From Rodentibacter heidelbergensis (GTDB lineage Bacteria > Pseudomonadota > Gammaproteobacteria > Enterobacterales > Pasteurellaceae), in assembly GCF_002000125.1 (NCBI RefSeq), contig NZ_MLHH01000011.1:1-64000 (forward strand): DNA of 64,000 nucleotides, in the 5' to 3' direction. Shown here one piece after another: positions 1 to 9,705 of this stretch (position 1 is its first letter; the number at the start of each line of letters is the position of its first letter). The position numbers were made by a program, and so were the translations under genes. The notes under the pieces were generated by a model. That model was not told the DNA's origin. It saw only the letters and a program-made list of their open reading frames with translations, and made no database searches.

Positions 1-2
1 GT

Positions 3-653
3 ATAGCTTATTATGCATTTTCTTATATTTATGATAATAAATTATTTAGATATTTTATATTAGTGATTTTGTCTACAGCTTTTCATAAAATTGCAGTTAT
101 ACTTCTTCCAGTATATTTTCTTGTTAAGAAAAATTATAGTGTGTTATTCTTATTAACTATAGTTTTTTTATCGTTGGCAATTTCATACTTTGACTTCATA
201 GGGATTGCTATAAAGTATTTATTTGATAGGTTTCCTGATATAGGAGCAATCAGAAGAGTTTATCATTACTATTTTAATGCTCATGATCCAAATTTAAAAA
301 TATCTTTCATAGCTTATTTTCAAAGAGTTATTGTATTAGTAGTGTTACTTTTGTTTTATAAAAAGCTAGATCCTATTTGTGCAAATATATTAATATTATA
401 CATTTGTTCTTATTTTATTTTTTCAAATGTTGGTGTCATGGCGAGTAGGGTATCAGGTATGTTTTTGGTATCGTATGTAATGTTTTTCCCAAAACTAATA
501 TATAATTTTAAGATAAGAAATAATTCTATTATTGTTTTATTGTATGTTGTTATTTTCTCATTTTCTATGGTTGTAAAGGATGTTCAAAAGAGACATCCAA
601 TATATGATAGATTTACTTATTTACCATATCAGGTTTATCCTTTTTTTAATTGA
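3..653 (+). CDS. EpsG-like polysaccharide polymerase, 5' truncated by window edge
   Basis: The reading frame is open from the first bases of the window, so the true start lies upstream and only the C-terminal part is present. The product is very hydrophobic, with about five membrane-spanning stretches rich in I, L, V, F and Y and few charged residues. Its position just upstream of a glycosyltransferase and a WbaP-like initiating transferase, and its general look, fit an EpsG/Wzy-type integral membrane polymerase that joins repeat units at the periplasmic face of the inner membrane. The family call is by topology and context; no catalytic residue can be assigned. The DNA is extremely AT-rich compared with the genes after 2.5 kb, as is usual for O-antigen or capsule loci acquired by transfer. 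The end overlaps the longest possible frame of the next gene but not its likely start. Confidence 0.6.
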   Translation: MAYYAFSYIYDNKLFRYFILVILSTAFHKIAVILLPVYFLVKKNYSVLFLLTIVFLSLAISYFDFIGIAIKYLFDRFPDIGAIRRVYHYYFNAHDPNLKISFIAYFQRVIVLVVLLLFYKKLDPICANILILYICSYFIFSNVGVMASRVSGMFLVSYVMFFPKLIYNFKIRNNSIIVLLYVVIFSFSMVVKDVQKRHPIYDRFTYLPYQVYPFFN

Positions 654-669
654 CTTATGGATTTCTATT

Positions 670-1584
670 ATGATTAGAGTTATTTTTATTAGTAATTTAA
701 GGATGCTTTTTTTGTTTCTATTAATAAATAGAGTATCTGATCGTGATTTATTTTTTTTATCTGATAAAAATATTAAACTCGAAAAAAATAGATTTTATAC
801 ATTATCTACTCCAAAGAGTATTCTAGAGCTTGTACTAAAGAAAATAATATCTAAGTTTTCTATGCTATACATATTATATAAAAATAAGTTAAATAAGGAA
901 GAAGTTATTTGTTATGGTGCTGATCATATTCTAGGATCCGCTTTTTTTCTAAAACGCTACAAATTCTATCTTATTGAAGATGGTACTGAAAATTATCAGC
1001 TTAAGAATTATGAAAGAAGTTGGAAAAATAAATTATGTTCATTGCCAAAATTTGGAATGCATAAAAACGTAGTTAAAATTTATTTAACTAAAAAAGAAAA
1101 TGTTCCAGATTGTATTAAGGATAAAGTAGAGTTTATTAACATAAAAGAATTATGGAATAAAAAAACAGAAGATGAGAAAAATAAAATTTTTCATCTATTG
1201 AATGTAGATAAGTATAAACTGAATCAGTTGAATGGTAAGTCAACAGTATTGTTTACTCAACCTTTATCTGAAGATAATATATTAAGTGAAAGTGAAAAAA
1301 TATCTTTATATAAAGATATTATCTCTAAGTATGAACCATCGAAATTAGTTATTAAGCCGCATCCTAGAGAAAAAACAGACTATTCAAAATACTTCCCTGA
1401 GATTACAGTATTTAATGAAACTTATCCTTCTGAAATATTAGATGTGCTTGGGGTAAATTTTGATAAAGCGGTAACACTTTTTTCTACTGCAGTCTTTTCT
1501 TATTCTAAAGAAAATGTTGATTTTTACGGAACTAAAATTCATCCTAAGCTATTAGCAAGATTTGGGAACATAGAGTATGAATAA
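670..1584 (+). CDS. GT52-like glycosyltransferase (LOS/sialyltransferase family)
   Basis: A 304-residue protein from the ATG at 670. An in-frame ATG at 580 would give 334 residues but lies inside the preceding gene and adds a stretch unlike the family, whereas the 670 start gives a typical N-terminus (MIRVIFISNLRMLFLFLL). Features resembling glycosyltransferase family 52, which includes lipooligosaccharide sialyltransferases of Haemophilus and Neisseria, are the central YLIEDGTENYQ, the KPHPREKTDYS motif, the ending FYGTKIHPKLLARFG, and the serine/threonine-rich TLFSTAVFS. Members transfer sialic acid or another sugar from a nucleotide donor to surface glycan on the cytoplasmic side. The actual sugar cannot be told from sequence. 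No strong Shine-Dalgarno is visible before 670. It overlaps the next gene by 8 bp, so the two are translationally coupled. Very AT-rich. Confidence 0.65.
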   Translation: MIRVIFISNLRMLFLFLLINRVSDRDLFFLSDKNIKLEKNRFYTLSTPKSILELVLKKIISKFSMLYILYKNKLNKEEVICYGADHILGSAFFLKRYKFYLIEDGTENYQLKNYERSWKNKLCSLPKFGMHKNVVKIYLTKKENVPDCIKDKVEFINIKELWNKKTEDEKNKIFHLLNVDKYKLNQLNGKSTVLFTQPLSEDNILSESEKISLYKDIISKYEPSKLVIKPHPREKTDYSKYFPEITVFNETYPSEILDVLGVNFDKAVTLFSTAVFSYSKENVDFYGTKIHPKLLARFGNIEYE

Positions 1585-2995
1585 AATATTACTATCAAAA
1601 ATTATATTGTTATTATTTGATTTTATTATATTTAATGTTTCGTTCTTATTATCATTATGTATATTATCTTTTTTCTATAATGGGTATGAGCAATATTTGC
1701 CATCTTATGAAATATATGAAAGAATGTATATTCATGTTTTTTTAGGATTCCTTTGTATTGGATGGTTTGCGATAAGATTAAGACATTATACTTATAGAAA
1801 ACCATTTTGGTTTGAATTAAAAGAAATTCTCAGAACACTTGCTATTTTTGCTATTTTTGAATTAGCAATTATCGGATTTTCTAAATTGTATTTTTCTCGT
1901 TATCTATGGTTAATAACTTGGAGTGTAACACTTTTCCTTTTTCCTTTTTCTCATGTTTTTATTAAAAAATTTCTTATTAAGATAGGGTGGTTTGTTCGAA
2001 ATACTATCATAGTAGGAGCAAATAATAATGCATTTGATACTTATCTAGCCTTAAAAGATGAATCTTATCTAGGATTGGATATTTCTCATTTTATTTCAAT
2101 TACTTGTATAAGTGATGATGTAAAAAAGCTTAATATTCCAATTTTCTCAGGAGAAAAAATATTTGAGGAATCTATAATTTCAAAAAATGATCAGTTTATT
2201 ATTTCATTAGAAGATAATGAAGAAATAGAGAGAAATGATTGGATTCGTTATTTTTCTACAAATGGGTATAGATCGGTTTCAGTAATACCTACATTAAGAG
2301 GATTACCTTTATATAGTACTGATATGTCTTTTATGTTTAGTTATGAAATAATGTTATTACGAATGAATAATAACTTGGCTAAGTTATCTTCTCGTATTTT
2401 AAAGAGAACAATGGATATTTTGGGATCTTTAGCTATTATTATTTTTCTTTCTCCTGTTCTTATTTATCTCTATTATGCAGTTAAAAAAGATGGAGGCAAC
2501 GCTATCTATGGGCACCCAAGAATCGGTCAAAATGGTAAAGTATTTAAATGTTTAAAATTTAGATCAATGGTGGTTAATTCCAAAGAAGTCTTAGAACATT
2601 TATTAGCGACAGATCCTGAAGCAAAAGCAGAATGGGATAGGGACTTCAAGCTCAAAAATGATCCACGTATTACAAGAATTGGGGCTTTCATTCGTAAAAC
2701 CAGTTTGGATGAATTACCACAACTATTTAATGTGTTAAAGGGAGAAATGAGTTTAGTTGGTCCTCGCCCAATTATCAAAGATGAATTAGATCGCTACGAA
2801 GAAGATGTTGACTACTACTTGATGGCAAAACCAGGGATGACAGGTTTATGGCAAGTAAGTGGACGAAATGATGTCGACTATGAAACTCGGGTTTATTTTG
2901 ATTCTTGGTATGTAAAAAATTGGTCTCTTTGGAATGATATTGCAATTTTGTTTAAAACGGTGAATGTTGTGCTGAAAAGGGATGGGGCTTACTAA
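1577..2995 (+). CDS. undecaprenyl-phosphate sugar phosphotransferase (WbaP/RfbP family)
   Basis: A 472-residue membrane protein that starts polysaccharide assembly by transferring a sugar-1-phosphate, usually galactose or glucose, to undecaprenyl phosphate. The N-terminal third has about four membrane helices, the middle is a soluble linker with a nucleotide-binding look (NTIIVGANNNAFDTYLAL), and a further helix near residues 280-300 precedes the catalytic domain. That domain carries the hallmarks of bacterial sugar transferases: KCLKFRSMV, RKTSLDELPQLFNVLKGEMS, VGPRP and KPGMTGLWQVSGR. WbaP is typically about 476 residues, so this is full length. Base composition shifts inside the gene: the first 900 bases are very AT-rich and the catalytic end resembles the host core, which suggests a mosaic origin. 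The downstream dTDP-glucose dehydratase supports an O-antigen-type role. The sugar specificity is not determined. Confidence 0.85.
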   Translation: MNKILLSKIILLLFDFIIFNVSFLLSLCILSFFYNGYEQYLPSYEIYERMYIHVFLGFLCIGWFAIRLRHYTYRKPFWFELKEILRTLAIFAIFELAIIGFSKLYFSRYLWLITWSVTLFLFPFSHVFIKKFLIKIGWFVRNTIIVGANNNAFDTYLALKDESYLGLDISHFISITCISDDVKKLNIPIFSGEKIFEESIISKNDQFIISLEDNEEIERNDWIRYFSTNGYRSVSVIPTLRGLPLYSTDMSFMFSYEIMLLRMNNNLAKLSSRILKRTMDILGSLAIIIFLSPVLIYLYYAVKKDGGNAIYGHPRIGQNGKVFKCLKFRSMVVNSKEVLEHLLATDPEAKAEWDRDFKLKNDPRITRIGAFIRKTSLDELPQLFNVLKGEMSLVGPRPIIKDELDRYEEDVDYYLMAKPGMTGLWQVSGRNDVDYETRVYFDSWYVKNWSLWNDIAILFKTVNVVLKRDGAY

Positions 2996-3001
2996 CGATA
3001 G

Positions 3002-4036
3002 ATGAAAAAAATCTTAATCACAGGCGGAGCAGGCTTTATCGGCTCTGCAGTTATTCGTCATATTATTGGAAATACGCAAGATAGTGTAATCAACGTAGAT
3101 AAATTGACTTATGCGGGCAATTTAGAATCACTTGATTCGGTGGAAAATAATCCACGTTATGCTTTTGAGCAAGTCGATATTTGCGATGCAAAAGCGCTTG
3201 CCCGAGTATTTGAACAACATGAGCCTGATGCAGTTATGCACTTGGCAGCAGAAAGTCATGTTGACCGTTCTATTGATGGCCCGGCTGCCTTTATCGAAAC
3301 CAATATTGTCGGCACTTATACTTTGTTGGAAGCCGCTCGTGCTTATTGGAATGGTTTAAGCAATGAGAAAAAATCTGTATTTCGTTTTCTTTATGTTTCC
3401 ACTGATGAGGTTTATGGTGATTTAGCAAATAAAGAAACACTATTTACTGAAAATTCTCCTTATAAACCAAGCAGCCCTTATTCTGCATCAAAAGCAGCAA
3501 GCGATCATTTAGTTAGTGCATGGTATAGAACTTACGGTTTGCCTGTTGTTATCACACATAGTTCTAATAATTACGGACCATATCAATATCCTGAAAAACT
3601 CATTCCGCTAATGATATTAAACGCCTTGGAGGGAAAGGCTCTTCCTGTGTATGGTAATGGTCTGCAAATTAGAGATTGGTTGTTTGTAGAGGATAATGTT
3701 AAGGCACTTTATAAAACTATGACGCAAGGAAAAATTGGTGAAATTTATAATGTTGGCGGACATAATGAGAAAACGAATATTGAGGTAGTTCATGCTATTT
3801 GTACTTTGTTGGAGGAATTAGCACCAAACAAACCGAAAACTGTGAACAAATACGAAGACTTAATTACTTATGTAAAAGATCGCCCGGGACACGATGTGCG
3901 TTATGCCATTGATGCTACAAAAATTGGTCGTGAATTGGGATGGAAACCACAAGAAACTTTTGAATCAGGATTAAGGAAAACACTAGAATGGTATATGCAA
4001 CAATTTCAATTAGGGAAATACCACAATAGAAAATAG
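3002..4036 (+). CDS. rfbB: dTDP-glucose 4,6-dehydratase
   Basis: A 344-residue extended short-chain dehydrogenase that converts dTDP-D-glucose to dTDP-4-keto-6-deoxy-D-glucose, the second step toward dTDP-rhamnose and related sugars. The NAD-binding glycine motif [10 protein letters not shown] lies at residues 6-15, the catalytic STDEVYGD runs from about residue 133 (Thr134, Asp135, Glu136), and the YxxxK pair is Tyr160/Lys164 in YSASKAASD. The [16 protein letters not shown] and RDWLFVEDN segments are also typical. It starts 6 bp after the wbaP-like gene, so it is probably cotranscribed. No rfbA, rfbC or rfbD follows here; these must be elsewhere or upstream of the window. An alternative is a close paralogue such as rffG; the context favours surface polysaccharide. 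Confidence 0.93.
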   Translation: MKKILITGGAGFIGSAVIRHIIGNTQDSVINVDKLTYAGNLESLDSVENNPRYAFEQVDICDAKALARVFEQHEPDAVMHLAAESHVDRSIDGPAAFIETNIVGTYTLLEAARAYWNGLSNEKKSVFRFLYVSTDEVYGDLANKETLFTENSPYKPSSPYSASKAASDHLVSAWYRTYGLPVVITHSSNNYGPYQYPEKLIPLMILNALEGKALPVYGNGLQIRDWLFVEDNVKALYKTMTQGKIGEIYNVGGHNEKTNIEVVHAICTLLEELAPNKPKTVNKYEDLITYVKDRPGHDVRYAIDATKIGRELGWKPQETFESGLRKTLEWYMQQFQLGKYHNRK

Positions 4037-4087
4037 CTAGGTGTTTAGCTGATAAAATAAATACATTTAAGATTATCTTCCCGCATA

Positions 4088-4119
4088 AAAACTGGTATAG
4101 TTCGCTAACCGGTTTTTTT
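4088..4119 (+). terminator. Rho-independent terminator after rfbB
   Basis: The arms AAACTGGT and ACCGGTTT pair with one G-U, with an inner TAG/CTA stem capped by a TTCG tetraloop, followed by seven T. It closes the polysaccharide operon. Confidence 0.85.
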
Positions 4120-4140
4120 ATTTTATAAAGGGAGGTAAAA

Positions 4141-5445
4141 ATGGAGATTATTCTTTCTCATCGTCCGGCATCGGAGAGTTGGGGGAAAGGGGCGATACTC
4201 AGTTTTAATGGTGAAGAAGCGATTATTCACTTAAAAAATCATGAAAAAAATGACCGCACTTTGGTACAACGTGCTGCACGCAAGTTGCGAGGGCAGGGGA
4301 TCAAAGAGGTGGAATTAGTCGGTGAGGAATGGAATTTAGATTTTTGTTGGGCCTTTTATCAAGGGTTTTATACGGCAAAACAGGATTATGCCATTGAGTT
4401 TCCGCATTTGGAGCATGATTTACAAGATGAATTATTAGCCCGTATTGAATGTAGTGATTTTGTTCGAGAAGTAATTAATGAACCGGCACAAACACTTACG
4501 CCAATGAAATTGGCAGAACGGGCAGCCGCTTTTATTACTGCTCAAGCAGAGCATTATTCCGAGAAAAGTGCGGTCAATTTTCAGATTATTTCTGGGAAAG
4601 CATTGGAAGCTCAAGGTTATCAAGGCATTTGGACAGTGGGCAAAGGTTCGGCGAATGTTCCTGCTATGTTGCAGTTAGATTTTAATCCGACACAAGATCC
4701 GAATGCCCCGGTGCTGGCTTGCTTGGTGGGTAAAGGCATCACTTTTGATAGTGGTGGATATAGTATTAAACCCAGTGAGGGGATGAGCACGATGCGTACG
4801 GATATGGGCGGTGCAGCGTTATTAACAGGCGCTTTAGGCTTGGCGATTGCACGTGGATTAACGCAACGAGTGAAGCTCTATTTATGCTGTGCTGAAAACT
4901 TAGTGAGTAGTAATGCTTTCAAATTAGGCGATATCATTACCTATAAAAACGGCGTGACCGCAGAGATTTTAAATACCGATGCTGAAGGGCGTTTAGTGCT
5001 GGCAGATGGGTTAATTGAAGCGGATAATCAACACCCAGAGTTGATAATTGATTGTGCCACATTAACCGGTGCGGCGAAGGTGGCGGTAGGCAATGATTAC
5101 CACTCGGTACTAACGATGGATGATGAACTTGCCAAAGCGCTTTTCCAATCGGCCAAGGTTGAAAATGAAGCCTTTTGGCGTTTGCCTTTTGAGGCGTTCC
5201 ATCGCTCACAAATTAGCTCTTCTTTTGCGGATATTGCCAATATTGGGACAGTGCCGGTGGGGGCGGGGGCAAGTACGGCTACCGCATTTCTTTCCTATTT
5301 TGTGAAAAATTACCAACAAAATTGGTTACACATTGATTGTTCCGCCACTTATCGTAAATCGGCCAGTGATTTATGGGCCGTGGGGGCAACAGGTATTGGC
5401 GTGCAAACATTAGCAAATTTATTATTGTCAAAATCAGAACAGTGA
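4141..5445 (+). CDS. pepB: peptidase B (M17 leucyl aminopeptidase family)
   Basis: A 434-residue cytosolic, metal-dependent aminopeptidase that removes N-terminal residues from peptides in intracellular turnover. The C-terminal M17 catalytic domain is clear. [17 protein letters not shown] contains the first metal-binding Lys and Asp, MRTDMGGAA follows, and [14 protein letters not shown] is the family signature carrying the metal ligands and the catalytic Arg. PepB of E. coli is 427 residues, matching better than the longer PepA. A good ribosome site (GGGAGGT) lies 5 bases before the start. The gene is followed after 8 bases by ndk, as in related genomes, so the two probably share a transcript. 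It sits immediately downstream of the terminator of the polysaccharide locus. Confidence 0.92.
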   Translation: MEIILSHRPASESWGKGAILSFNGEEAIIHLKNHEKNDRTLVQRAARKLRGQGIKEVELVGEEWNLDFCWAFYQGFYTAKQDYAIEFPHLEHDLQDELLARIECSDFVREVINEPAQTLTPMKLAERAAAFITAQAEHYSEKSAVNFQIISGKALEAQGYQGIWTVGKGSANVPAMLQLDFNPTQDPNAPVLACLVGKGITFDSGGYSIKPSEGMSTMRTDMGGAALLTGALGLAIARGLTQRVKLYLCCAENLVSSNAFKLGDIITYKNGVTAEILNTDAEGRLVLADGLIEADNQHPELIIDCATLTGAAKVAVGNDYHSVLTMDDELAKALFQSAKVENEAFWRLPFEAFHRSQISSSFADIANIGTVPVGAGASTATAFLSYFVKNYQQNWLHIDCSATYRKSASDLWAVGATGIGVQTLANLLLSKSEQ

Positions 5446-5453
5446 GGATGAAT

Positions 5454-5876
5454 ATGACAGAAAGAACACTTTCAATTATTAAACCCGATGCGGTGAAACG
5501 TCATCTTATCGGGGCGATTTTGGCTCGCTTTGAGCAAAAAGGTTTTAAAATTGCTGCCACCAAAATGGTGCATTTAACAAGAGAACAAGCTGAAGGGTTT
5601 TATGCCGAACATCAAGGCAAAGCATTTTTTGAACCATTAGTGGCGTATATGATATCAGCACCGGTGGTGGTTTCCGTATTAGAAAAAGACAATGCCATAA
5701 AAGACTACCGCACATTGATTGGTGCGACCAATCCAGAAAATGCGGCAGAAGGCACGATTCGCAAGGATTTTGCGTTAAGCCAAACTGAAAATTCTGTACA
5801 TGGTTCGGATAGCGTAGAAAGTGCGAATCGAGAAATCGCTTATTTTTTTGCAGATGCGGAAATTTGTGAATATTAA
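5454..5876 (+). CDS. ndk: nucleoside diphosphate kinase
   Basis: A 140-residue enzyme that transfers the gamma phosphate of ATP to NDPs through a phosphohistidine and so balances nucleotide pools. The active-site His116 is in the canonical NSVHGSDS motif, and [12 protein letters not shown] at the N-terminus is the usual opening. I chose the ATG at 5454 because the GTGAGG just before it is then about 6 bases away; the ATG at 5448 directly abuts the same site, and longer upstream starts run into pepB. Length matches other proteobacterial Ndk proteins (about 140-143). It is probably cotranscribed with pepB. Confidence 0.95.
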   Translation: MTERTLSIIKPDAVKRHLIGAILARFEQKGFKIAATKMVHLTREQAEGFYAEHQGKAFFEPLVAYMISAPVVVSVLEKDNAIKDYRTLIGATNPENAAEGTIRKDFALSQTENSVHGSDSVESANREIAYFFADAEICEY

Positions 5877-5909
5877 TTTCATTGAAAAAATAAGTGAAGT
5901 GCTTATAAT

Positions 5910-5940
5910 AAAAGCACCTAGATGCCCGTCTAGGTGCTTT
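5910..5940 (-). terminator. perfect 12-bp hairpin terminator between ndk and the short ORF
   Basis: AAAGCACCTAGA and TCTAGGTGCTTT form a perfect 12-bp stem with a 6-base loop. The T-rich tail (TTTTATTAT) is on the minus side, so it mainly ends the short minus-strand transcript; it may also stop ndk transcription. Confidence 0.8.
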
Positions 5941-5955
5941 AAGGTAAATGATCTG

Positions 5956-6030
5956 CTATAAACCAGTAGTACTACCGACTAGTAGTAAACAGAGCAGAAC
6001 AATAATACTCAATCGCAAATAGCGTTTCAT
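5956..6030 (-). CDS. 24-residue hydrophobic peptide, type I toxin-like or leader peptide
   Basis: A minus-strand ORF of 24 codons. The start ATG (6030-6028) is preceded at ideal spacing by AAGGAGATAAT, the best ribosome site in this region. The product begins with a basic segment (MKRYLR), continues as one uninterrupted hydrophobic helix (LSIIVLLCLLLV), and ends GSTTGL. Short length, basic start, single helix, a structured leader (6060-6106) and a strong terminator (5910-5940) together look like small membrane-active toxins of type I systems such as Ibs or Hok. I do not recognise the sequence as a member of any of them. A leader peptide or a small membrane-protein regulator is also possible. 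It is independent of ndk (opposite strand) and of the frd operon, which has its own terminator. Confidence 0.55.
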   Translation of the reverse strand: MKRYLRLSIIVLLCLLLVGSTTGL

Positions 6031-6059
6031 ATTATCTCCTTGATGAGATGAATCACAAG

Positions 6060-6106
6060 GTCTGCAACAAGCCCACTAGCTGCTACTGGTGGGCCTGTTA
6101 GCAGAC
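6060..6106 (-). other. long leader hairpin upstream of the 24-codon ORF
   Basis: GTCTGC pairs with GCAGAC, then after one bulged base an 11-bp stem (including one G-U) follows, with a 12-base loop. It lies in the presumed 5' leader, about 30 bases before the start codon. An extended -10 (TGGTAGAAT, + strand 6141-6149) sits upstream with only a weak -35. Such a structure could sequester the transcript or pair with an antisense RNA. Confidence 0.6.
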
Positions 6107-6196
6107 CCACCTAGTTTAAGTTTTCACCTAAACCGCAAACATTCTACCAATCTTTCTTTTTAGATACTATATTTATTTACAGTGTCTAATTTTTAG

Positions 6197-6230
6197 ATAA
6201 AAAAATAGCGAGTGTAAAAACTCGCTATTT
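6197..6230 (-). terminator. terminator of the frdABCD operon
   Basis: AAATAGCGAG and CTCGCTATTT form a 10-bp stem with an 8-base loop and a T run on the minus strand, about 15 bases beyond the frdD stop codon. Confidence 0.85.
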
Positions 6231-6245
6231 CTCTTTTTGGTTTTC

Positions 6246-6590
6246 TTATAAACCGATTACCGCAAATAATACCCAAATGGTATAAATAGTTGCTAAACCA
6301 TAGAAGATAAAGCCACCTGCCGGCACATGGATTTTAAGATCGTGCATTCCATGGTGAATTCGGTGTAAACCGCACCACATCGGGAAAATAGTGAGCACGA
6401 GAATCACCAATTTACCGATCCAAGAATAGGCAAAAGTGACTAAGTTTGCCGGATCGATTAAACCAAAGGGGAGTAATAACCCTAAAATTAAAATCACCAC
6501 AGGAAAGAAAATGGCACTTACAGTCCCCCCTGCACCGAAAAGTAACCACACCGGTGGTTCGCCAGAGCGTTTTGGATTTTTATCAACCAT
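6246..6590 (-). CDS. frdD: fumarate reductase membrane subunit D
   Basis: A 114-residue inner-membrane protein with three predicted helices. With FrdC it anchors the FrdAB catalytic dimer and contributes to the menaquinol site, so that electrons from menaquinol reach fumarate during anaerobic respiration. Length agrees with FrdD of E. coli (119). The segment [17 protein letters not shown] contains the conserved histidines expected in the second helix region. It is the last gene of the operon, 12 bp after frdC, and is followed by a terminator. Confidence 0.93.
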   Translation of the reverse strand: MVDKNPKRSGEPPVWLLFGAGGTVSAIFFPVVILILGLLLPFGLIDPANLVTFAYSWIGKLVILVLTIFPMWCGLHRIHHGMHDLKIHVPAGGFIFYGLATIYTIWVLFAVIGL

Positions 6591-6602
6591 TTTTTCTCTC
6601 CC

Positions 6603-7013
6603 TTAGAGATAAACTAAAATTAATGCAACCACACTGATAAGCGCAGTGACAGCCCAAAGTGCATTTCTGATGACATGATGTGGTAAACGTTCATTTTTAA
6701 CAATGATGTTTATCACTTTTGGTGTCATCAAGAAATAGGTGGCGGTATGGTAAAGCGTGGCGACCAGTGTCAGAATATTTAAGATCACCACAATTGGGTT
6801 TCTTAAAAATTCAATAAAACTCAAAATACCGTGTCCTGGAATCGGATGACTGGCGAGGCAGAGTACGCCATAAAGCAGAACAATACAGAACCACACGGCA
6901 AAAATTGAGGTAGCTTCACGCAGCATATAGGCTTTGTAAAAGTCTAATTTTTGCCACCAAGTAGCCGTCATTGGGCGAATATATTTTTTGCGTTTACTTA
7001 CAGTTACTGACAT
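6603..7013 (-). CDS. frdC: fumarate reductase membrane subunit C
   Basis: A 136-residue inner-membrane anchor with three helices. The opening TVSKRKKYIRPMTATWWQKLDFYKAYMLREATSIF-like region (residues about 4-36) is the family hallmark, and the conserved Arg-Glu of this stretch lies near the quinol pocket. E. coli FrdC is 131 residues. It starts 9 bp after frdB and lies 12 bp before frdD, consistent with cotranscription and stoichiometric production. Confidence 0.94.
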   Translation of the reverse strand: MSVTVSKRKKYIRPMTATWWQKLDFYKAYMLREATSIFAVWFCIVLLYGVLCLASHPIPGHGILSFIEFLRNPIVVILNILTLVATLYHTATYFLMTPKVINIIVKNERLPHHVIRNALWAVTALISVVALILVYL

Positions 7014-7022
7014 TTTTCCCCC

Positions 7023-7793
7023 TTAGCCTTTTGGTTTTAGCATCGAGATAACATAATCTTTGGCACTTTCCACTTTACCTTGGTTAATTGCAGAAGCCGG
7101 GTCCACATGTTTTGGACAGACTTCAGAACAATAACCCACGAAAGTGCAGCTCCACACCCCATTTTTACCGTTTAACAATGGCATACGTTGTGCTTTTCCG
7201 TGGTCACGGTTATCAAGATTATAACGATGTGCCATGGTAATGGCGGCAGGCCCTAAGAATTCTGGATTTAAACCAAATTGCGGGCAAGCGGCATAACATA
7301 ACCCACAGTTGATACACATAGAGAAAGTACGGTATTTTTCAAGCTGTGCCGGTGTTTGTTTTGTACGGCTTTTCGCCAATTCTGCCGAAGGATGAGGTTT
7401 GCCATCTAATGGTGGTGCTTCATTACCGATAATATAAGGTTTGATCGCTTCCAAACTTTCAATAAAGTGGCTTAAATCCACCACCAAATCCCGTTCAATT
7501 GGGAAGTTGGATAATGGTTCAATACGCATATGGCCACTGTAATCACGCAAGAAAGTTTTACAAGCCAGTTTTGGTTTGTTGTTAACCATCATTCCGCAAG
7601 AACCACAGATCGCCATACGGCAAGACCAACGATAGGAAAGGGAAGGTTCAAGTTTATCTTTAATATAACCTAACGCATCAAGTAAAGAGGTTTGGTTGTC
7701 ATAAGGCACTTGATAAGTGCTTAAGTGTGGTGCTTGGTCGCTTTCAGGATTGTAGCGCAAGATTTCCACATTCATTACTGGTGAATTAGCCAT
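7023..7793 (-). CDS. frdB: fumarate reductase iron-sulfur subunit
   Basis: A 256-residue electron-transfer subunit that carries three iron-sulfur clusters between the quinol site and the FrdA flavin. [21 protein letters not shown] near the N-terminal third holds the 2Fe-2S ligands, [14 protein letters not shown] the 4Fe-4S ligands and [17 protein letters not shown] the 3Fe-4S ligands. I set the start at the ATG at 7793 ([12 protein letters not shown]), which overlaps the end of frdA by 8 bp. A longer frame reaches 7853, but that extra part is basic, unlike the family, and lies wholly inside frdA. Confidence 0.95.
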   Translation of the reverse strand: MANSPVMNVEILRYNPESDQAPHLSTYQVPYDNQTSLLDALGYIKDKLEPSLSYRWSCRMAICGSCGMMVNNKPKLACKTFLRDYSGHMRIEPLSNFPIERDLVVDLSHFIESLEAIKPYIIGNEAPPLDGKPHPSAELAKSRTKQTPAQLEKYRTFSMCINCGLCYAACPQFGLNPEFLGPAAITMAHRYNLDNRDHGKAQRMPLLNGKNGVWSCTFVGYCSEVCPKHVDPASAINQGKVESAKDYVISMLKPKG

Positions 7794-9597
7794 TTGCTTG
7801 CTCCTTAGCTTTCGCAGCCGCTTCTTGAGCTTCTGCTTCCGCACCGTAAACACGTTTTGCAGGTTGAGATTTGGTGATTTTTACCGGGCTGTATTCAATG
7901 CGTGGTGCACCATTCTCATTGTAGAAAGCAAGGGTGTGTTTTAAATAATTCACATCATCACGTTCGGTGTAATCCAAGCGTTGATGTGCCCCACGAGATT
8001 CTTTACGTTCAATCGCAGAATTTGCAATAGATTGTGCTACATCAAGGATATAACCCAATTCAACGGTGTAAAGGACATCGGTATTGAACACACTGGAATT
8101 GTCTGCAACACGAATACGTTTATAACGTTCTTTTAATTCGGCAATTTTATCTACGGCTTTTTGCATACTTGCTTGGTCACGGTAGATACCACAGCCTTCT
8201 TCCATCACTGTACCCATTTCGTCACGGATTTCAGACCAAGATTCGTTGCCTTCTTGTTTGCAAAGGGCATCTAAACGAGCAACCACATCTTTCGCTTGAG
8301 CATCGACCGCACTTTGATTTGCCGGTTGGGCTTCAACGGCACGTTGTACGGCATATTCACCAGCCACACGACCAAGAACCAAAAGCTCGGCAAGGGAGTT
8401 AGAACCTAAACGATTTGCGCCATGTAAGCCTGAAGAGGCACATTCACCCACAGCAAATAAGCCTTTAATACGGGTTTCACTGTTGAAATCCACCTCGATA
8501 CCGCCCATGGTATAGTGAACAACAGGACGAACCGGAATGGGTTCATTCACCGGGTTTACCCCTTCGTATGCATTGGATAATTCGCAAATAAATGGAAGAC
8601 GTTCAAGCAAATATTTTTCACCAAGGTGACGTAAGTCAAGATGAACTACATCCACACCTTTGGCGGTTTTTAACGTATTACCTTTTTTCCATTCTTGCCA
8701 GAACGCTTGAGAAACCTTATCACGAGGCCCCAATTCCATGTATTTATTTTCCGGTTTACCGATTGGAGTTTCTGGTCCTAAACCATAATCTTGAAGATAA
8801 CGATAGCCGTCTTTGTTGACTAAAATACCGCCTTCACCACGGCATCCTTCCGTCATCAAAATACCGGTATTCGGTAAGCCGGTTGGATGATATTGTACAA
8901 ACTCCATATCACGCAGTGGTACACCGTGACGATAGGCCATTGATAAACCATCACCGGTCACAATGCCGCCATTAGTGTTGAATTTAAAGGCACGACAACC
9001 ACCGCCGGTGGCAATCACAACAGCATTGGCGTTAATTTGAACCAATGTGCCTTCCATCATATTCATGGCAACCATACCACGAGCATGCCCATCATCCACT
9101 AAAATATCTAAGACAAAATGTTCATCGAAGCGTTGAATTTGAGGGAATTGTATTGAAGTTTGGAAAAGGGTATGTAACAAGTGGAAACCGGTTTTATCGG
9201 CAGCGAACCAAGTACGCTCTATTTTCATTCCACCAAAGCGGCGGACATTCACATCACCATCGGCTTTACGGCTCCATGGACAACCCCAACGTTCTAACTG
9301 GGTCATTTCTACCGGAGAATGCTCAACGAAGTATTCCACCACATCTTGTTCGCATAGCCAGTCACCGCCGGCTACGGTATCTTGGAAGTGCTTATCATAA
9401 GAATCTTCTTCTTTGATCACCGCTGCTGCACCGCCTTCTGCCGCCACAGTATGGCTACGCATCGGGTACACTTTTGAAACTAATGCAATTTTTAAGTTAG
9501 GATTTGCTTCTGCTGCTGCAATTGCTGCCCGTAAACCGCCACCACCTGCACCAACAATCGCAATATCGACATTAACTGTTTGCACGATATCCTCCAA
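7786..9597 (-). CDS. frdA: fumarate reductase flavoprotein subunit
   Basis: A 603-residue catalytic subunit that reduces fumarate to succinate at the cytoplasmic face of the inner membrane. The FAD-binding motif is [14 protein letters not shown] at residues 12-25. His49 in [10 protein letters not shown] is the residue that attaches FAD covalently. The active-site region includes [16 protein letters not shown] and [14 protein letters not shown], and [19 protein letters not shown] is the late nucleotide-binding signature. It is the first gene of frdABCD. The promoter region carries an FNR-like site (9706-9719), in line with anaerobic induction. The neighbouring divergent epmA gene is the same neighbour as in enterobacteria. 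Confidence 0.96.
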   Translation of the reverse strand: MEDIVQTVNVDIAIVGAGGGGLRAAIAAAEANPNLKIALVSKVYPMRSHTVAAEGGAAAVIKEEDSYDKHFQDTVAGGDWLCEQDVVEYFVEHSPVEMTQLERWGCPWSRKADGDVNVRRFGGMKIERTWFAADKTGFHLLHTLFQTSIQFPQIQRFDEHFVLDILVDDGHARGMVAMNMMEGTLVQINANAVVIATGGGCRAFKFNTNGGIVTGDGLSMAYRHGVPLRDMEFVQYHPTGLPNTGILMTEGCRGEGGILVNKDGYRYLQDYGLGPETPIGKPENKYMELGPRDKVSQAFWQEWKKGNTLKTAKGVDVVHLDLRHLGEKYLLERLPFICELSNAYEGVNPVNEPIPVRPVVHYTMGGIEVDFNSETRIKGLFAVGECASSGLHGANRLGSNSLAELLVLGRVAGEYAVQRAVEAQPANQSAVDAQAKDVVARLDALCKQEGNESWSEIRDEMGTVMEEGCGIYRDQASMQKAVDKIAELKERYKRIRVADNSSVFNTDVLYTVELGYILDVAQSIANSAIERKESRGAHQRLDYTERDDVNYLKHTLAFYNENGAPRIEYSPVKITKSQPAKRVYGAEAEAQEAAAKAKEQANG

Positions 9598-9705
9598 TCA
9601 ATTTAATAAAAAAGAAAACACCCAAAAGGGATTAACGCATTGTGCCACTTTTTTATCAATTAATAACCTTTTTTTCTGTGGAATTTCAGAGAAATTACTC
9701 ATTTT

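Noticed and set aside
4435-5305. Several 60-90-codon ORFs within pepB on both strands
   Set aside because: They are shadows of the M17 peptidase frame, without ribosome sites or recognisable products.
7794-7853. Twenty-codon extension of frdB
   Set aside because: It is wholly within frdA in another frame and unlike FrdB; the [12 protein letters not shown] start is the family start.
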